From Micromonospora chaiyaphumensis (GTDB lineage Bacteria; Actinomycetota; Actinomycetes; Mycobacteriales; Micromonosporaceae), in contig NZ_FMCS01000007.1 in assembly GCF_900091435.1 (NCBI RefSeq), positions 124,001 to 188,000 on the forward strand: DNA of 64,000 bases, given 5' to 3'. Positions within the stretch are counted from its first letter, which is position 1. Every line of letters starts with the position of its first letter. Shown here piece by piece: positions 62,065 through 64,000 of this stretch. Below the pieces are notes generated by a model. The model made no database searches. It saw only the letters and a list, made by a program, of their open reading frames with translations, and had not been told where the DNA came from. The translations under genes were made by a program, and so were the position numbers.

Positions 62065-62928
62065 ATGTTTCCCGGTTTCACCCTGGAGCAGATCGACGTC
62101 GGCCCGGTCCGCCTACGGGTCCGGCACGGCGGGTCCGGACCCCCGGTGGTGCTGCTGCACGGGCACCCGCGCACCCACGCCACCTGGCACCGGGTCGCCC
62201 CGCTGCTGGTCGCCGCCGGGCACACCGTCATCTGCCCGGACCTGCGCGGGTACGGCGGCTCGTCGAAACCGCCGAGCGACCCCGCGCACACGGTCTACTC
62301 GAAGCGGGCGATGGCCGGCGACGTGGTGGCGCTGCTCGACGCGCTCGGGCATCCCCGCGCAGCGGTCGTCGGCCACGACCGGGGCTGCTACGTGGCGATG
62401 CGGACCGCGCTGGACCACCCGGACCGGGTGACCCGGCTCGGCGTGCTGGACGGGGTGCCGATCGGCGAGGCGCTGGCCCGCTGCGACGCCCGGTTCGCGG
62501 CCCGCTGGTGGCACTGGTTCTTCCTGGGCCAGCTCGCCAAGCCTGCCGAGCGGGTGATCAACGCCGACCCGGACGCCTGGTACGGCGGCTCACCGGAGGC
62601 GATGGGCGCGGCGGCGTACGCCGACTACCGCCGGGCCATCCACGACCCGGCCACCGTGCACGCCATGTGTGAGGACTACCGGGCGGGGCTCGGCCCGGAC
62701 CGGGCGGCGGACGATGCGGACCGGGCCGCCGGCCGGCGGATCGGCTGCCCGGTGCTCTTCGCCTGGTCCGAGCGCGACGACATGGTCGACCTGTACGGCG
62801 ACCCGGCGGCGATCTGGCGGGACTGGGCCGACGACGTGCGCGCGGCGTCGATCCCGTCCGGGCACCACATGGCCGAGGAGGCCCCGGCGGAGCTGGCCGC
62901 CCTGCTCGCCGACTTCCTGGCCGCGTGA
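62065..62928 (+). CDS. alpha/beta hydrolase (haloalkane/haloacetate dehalogenase or epoxide hydrolase type)
   Basis: A 287-residue alpha/beta-hydrolase-fold enzyme with an aspartate nucleophile. Motifs are the oxyanion region LLHGHPRTHATWH, the nucleophile elbow VVGHDRGCYVAMR (Asp in GHDRG), the acid loop FAWSERDDMVDLYG and the catalytic His in SGHHMAEE. An Asp nucleophile is typical of dehalogenases and epoxide hydrolases, and HGHPRTH is close to haloacetate dehalogenase-like proteins. The substrate is unproven. It starts 37 bases after the preceding gene. Confidence 0.87.
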   Translation: MFPGFTLEQIDVGPVRLRVRHGGSGPPVVLLHGHPRTHATWHRVAPLLVAAGHTVICPDLRGYGGSSKPPSDPAHTVYSKRAMAGDVVALLDALGHPRAAVVGHDRGCYVAMRTALDHPDRVTRLGVLDGVPIGEALARCDARFAARWWHWFFLGQLAKPAERVINADPDAWYGGSPEAMGAAAYADYRRAIHDPATVHAMCEDYRAGLGPDRAADDADRAAGRRIGCPVLFAWSERDDMVDLYGDPAAIWRDWADDVRAASIPSGHHMAEEAPAELAALLADFLAA

Positions 62929-62938
62929 GCCGCGGCGG

Positions 62939-63277
62939 TCAGCCGACCGGGGTGAGCGGGCGCTCGGTGGCGGCCGGGGTGGCGAGGAGGCCGCGGCGGC
63001 GGGCCCAGCGCTCGAAGAGCACCGTGGCGAACGGCGGCACGGCGCAGGCCAGCGCGATCCCGGTGTGCCACAGCGACCAGCGCCGCCGGCGGGCCACCAC
63101 GAGCACGAGCAGCCCGTACGCCACGAAGAGCGCGCCGTGCACCGGGCCGAACACGTGCACGCCGACCTCGTTGCGCGGCGGCCCGTACTTGACGGCCATG
63201 CCGGCCAGCAGGGCGGCCCACGAGCAGGCCTCGGCGATCGCCGCCGCCACGAACAGCCGGATGGTCATCTCGCGCAT
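62939..63277 (-). CDS. DUF3817 family membrane protein
   Basis: A 112-residue integral membrane protein with three hydrophobic helices and the DUF3817 pattern (RLFVAAAIAEACSWAALLAG, HVFGPVHGALFVAYGLLVLV, ALACAVPPFATVLFERWA). The function is unknown. It converges with the hydrolase gene, with 10 bases between the stops. Confidence 0.87.
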   Translation of the reverse strand: MREMTIRLFVAAAIAEACSWAALLAGMAVKYGPPRNEVGVHVFGPVHGALFVAYGLLVLVVARRRRWSLWHTGIALACAVPPFATVLFERWARRRGLLATPAATERPLTPVG

Positions 63278-63442
63278 CGGGCCATGCTAGCCAGCCGGGC
63301 CGGCAGGACCGGCCCCCGACACTGTGCGACGCGACAGGGATCACCGGCGCGGCAGCTGGGTAGTAATGGGTCCCCCGGGCTCTTTCCCGCCGCCGCCGTG
63401 GCGTGCGAGGTTAGAGGGACCAACGGTGACAGGGTGGTGACC

Positions 63443-64000
63443 ATGGGCGAGGACGTCGGCGTTCGCACCTTCAGCCGGGAGGACCGGGCCCGCTACCGCG
63501 ACAAGGTGCGGCGTTGCCTGGACGTGTTCGCCGAGATGCTGCGCGAGTCCCGCTTCGACGTGGAGCGGCCGATGACCGGCCTGGAGATCGAGCTGAACCT
63601 GGTCGACGAGGCCTCCGAGCCGGCCATGCGCAACGCCGACGTGCTGGAGGCGATCGCGGATCCCAGCTTCCAGACCGAGCTGGGCCAGTTCAACGTGGAG
63701 ATCAACGTCGCGCCGCGCCGGCTGACCGGCACCGGCACGGCCCAATTCGAGGAGCATGTCCGGGCGAGCCTCAACGCCGCCGAGGAGAAGGCCCGCGCGG
63801 TCGGCGCCCACATGGTGATGATCGGCATCCTGCCGACCCTGCGCCCGGAGCACCTGACCGCCGAGACCCTCTCGGCCAACCCCCGCTACGCCCTGCTCAA
63901 CGAGCAGATCTTCGCGGCCCGCGGCGAGGACCTGCGGATCTCGATCAGCGGGGTGGAGCGGCTGGCCACCACGGCGGACACCATCACCCCGGAGGCCGCC
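63443..64000 (+). CDS. glutamate-cysteine ligase family protein (GCS2), 5' part
   Basis: The first 186 codons of a gene that runs off the window. The N-terminus matches the carboxylate-amine ligase (GCS2/YbdK-like) family: GLEIELNLVDEASEPAMRNA, LGQFNVEINVAPRRLTGTG and MIGILPTLRPEHLTAETLS, which carry glutamate residues expected in the ATP/metal site. Since the organism makes mycothiol rather than glutathione, the product may not be gamma-glutamylcysteine. The start is an ATG; a GTG two codons upstream is possible. Confidence 0.85.
   Translation, partial: MGEDVGVRTFSREDRARYRDKVRRCLDVFAEMLRESRFDVERPMTGLEIELNLVDEASEPAMRNADVLEAIADPSFQTELGQFNVEINVAPRRLTGTGTAQFEEHVRASLNAAEEKARAVGAHMVMIGILPTLRPEHLTAETLSANPRYALLNEQIFAARGEDLRISISGVERLATTADTITPEAA

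Overview
The window is high-GC actinobacterial DNA, most likely from Micromonospora or a close relative in the Micromonosporaceae. The evidence is the very strong G/C preference at third codon positions, frequent GTG starts, mycothiol biosynthesis (mshC), an F420-dependent LLM oxidoreductase, SCO1664/DUF3090/MSMEG_4193-type actinobacterial families, SecA2, glucosyl-3-phosphoglycerate synthase, and intergenic hairpin elements of a kind I associate with this family (from memory, not searched). I see no tRNA, rRNA, CRISPR array, insertion sequence or prophage. Nearly all of the window is ordinary chromosomal gene content.

Layout. 0-12.2 kb: a RibD-fold reductase, cobalamin-dependent methionine synthase (metH), a PAC2 protein, a GntR regulator, a serine hydrolase with its likely MerR regulator, then the conserved minus-strand set phosphatase - DUF3090 - SCO1664-like - mshC. 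12.2-13.2 kb: a gene-free kilobase with two long hairpins. 13.2-21.3 kb: a secreted lysozyme-like protein, uppP coupled to an F420 oxidoreductase, an aldo/keto reductase, an M20 peptidase, a hemerythrin-like protein and a LysR regulator. 21.3-24.5 kb: a three-gene operon led by a ClpC-type AAA+ unfoldase. 25.1-29.7 kb: a tight four-gene operon built round an FtsK/SpoIIIE-type ATPase with two small helical proteins and a membrane protein. 29.8-31.4 kb: a JmjC/cupin-type oxygenase preceded by a 95-residue Gly/Asp-rich repeat peptide that looks like a modified-peptide precursor. 31.5-36 kb: PIG-L deacetylase, two DUF72 proteins, DUF2267, a TraR/DksA-type zinc-finger protein and a P-loop-less uridine-kinase-like protein. 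36-38.8 kb: two winged-helix regulators, rhodanese and cysteine dioxygenase. 38.8-49.3 kb: cupin, ankyrin, DUF3500, methyltransferase, DUF2231, GAF-ANTAR, secA2, an ABC exporter and a dehydrogenase pair. 49.5-64 kb: gpgS, a GT4 glycosyltransferase, a stress block (DUF4383, STAS-HATPase fusion, orphan ctaD, SigB-type sigma factor with a C-terminal STAS domain), an unrecognised 480-residue protein, a ThDP enzyme with an Rv2629-like protein, and the start of a glutamate-cysteine ligase-like gene.

Two regulatory themes tie the window together. First, at least nine promoters fit GTTT(nn)-N13/14-GGGTA(n) or a close variant, the motif of SigB/SigF-family stress sigma factors. They precede the hemerythrin, clp, repeat-peptide/oxygenase, zinc-finger, DUF2231, GAF-ANTAR, DUF4383, STAS-HATPase and ctaD genes, and a SigB-family gene carrying a fused STAS domain lies in the same window. 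Second, many housekeeping genes have a -10 box of the form TANNNT 6-7 nt before the start codon, which indicates leaderless transcription and fixes several start codons. I consider the FtsK operon, the repeat-peptide/oxygenase pair and the fused partner-switching proteins the best candidates for under-described biology.
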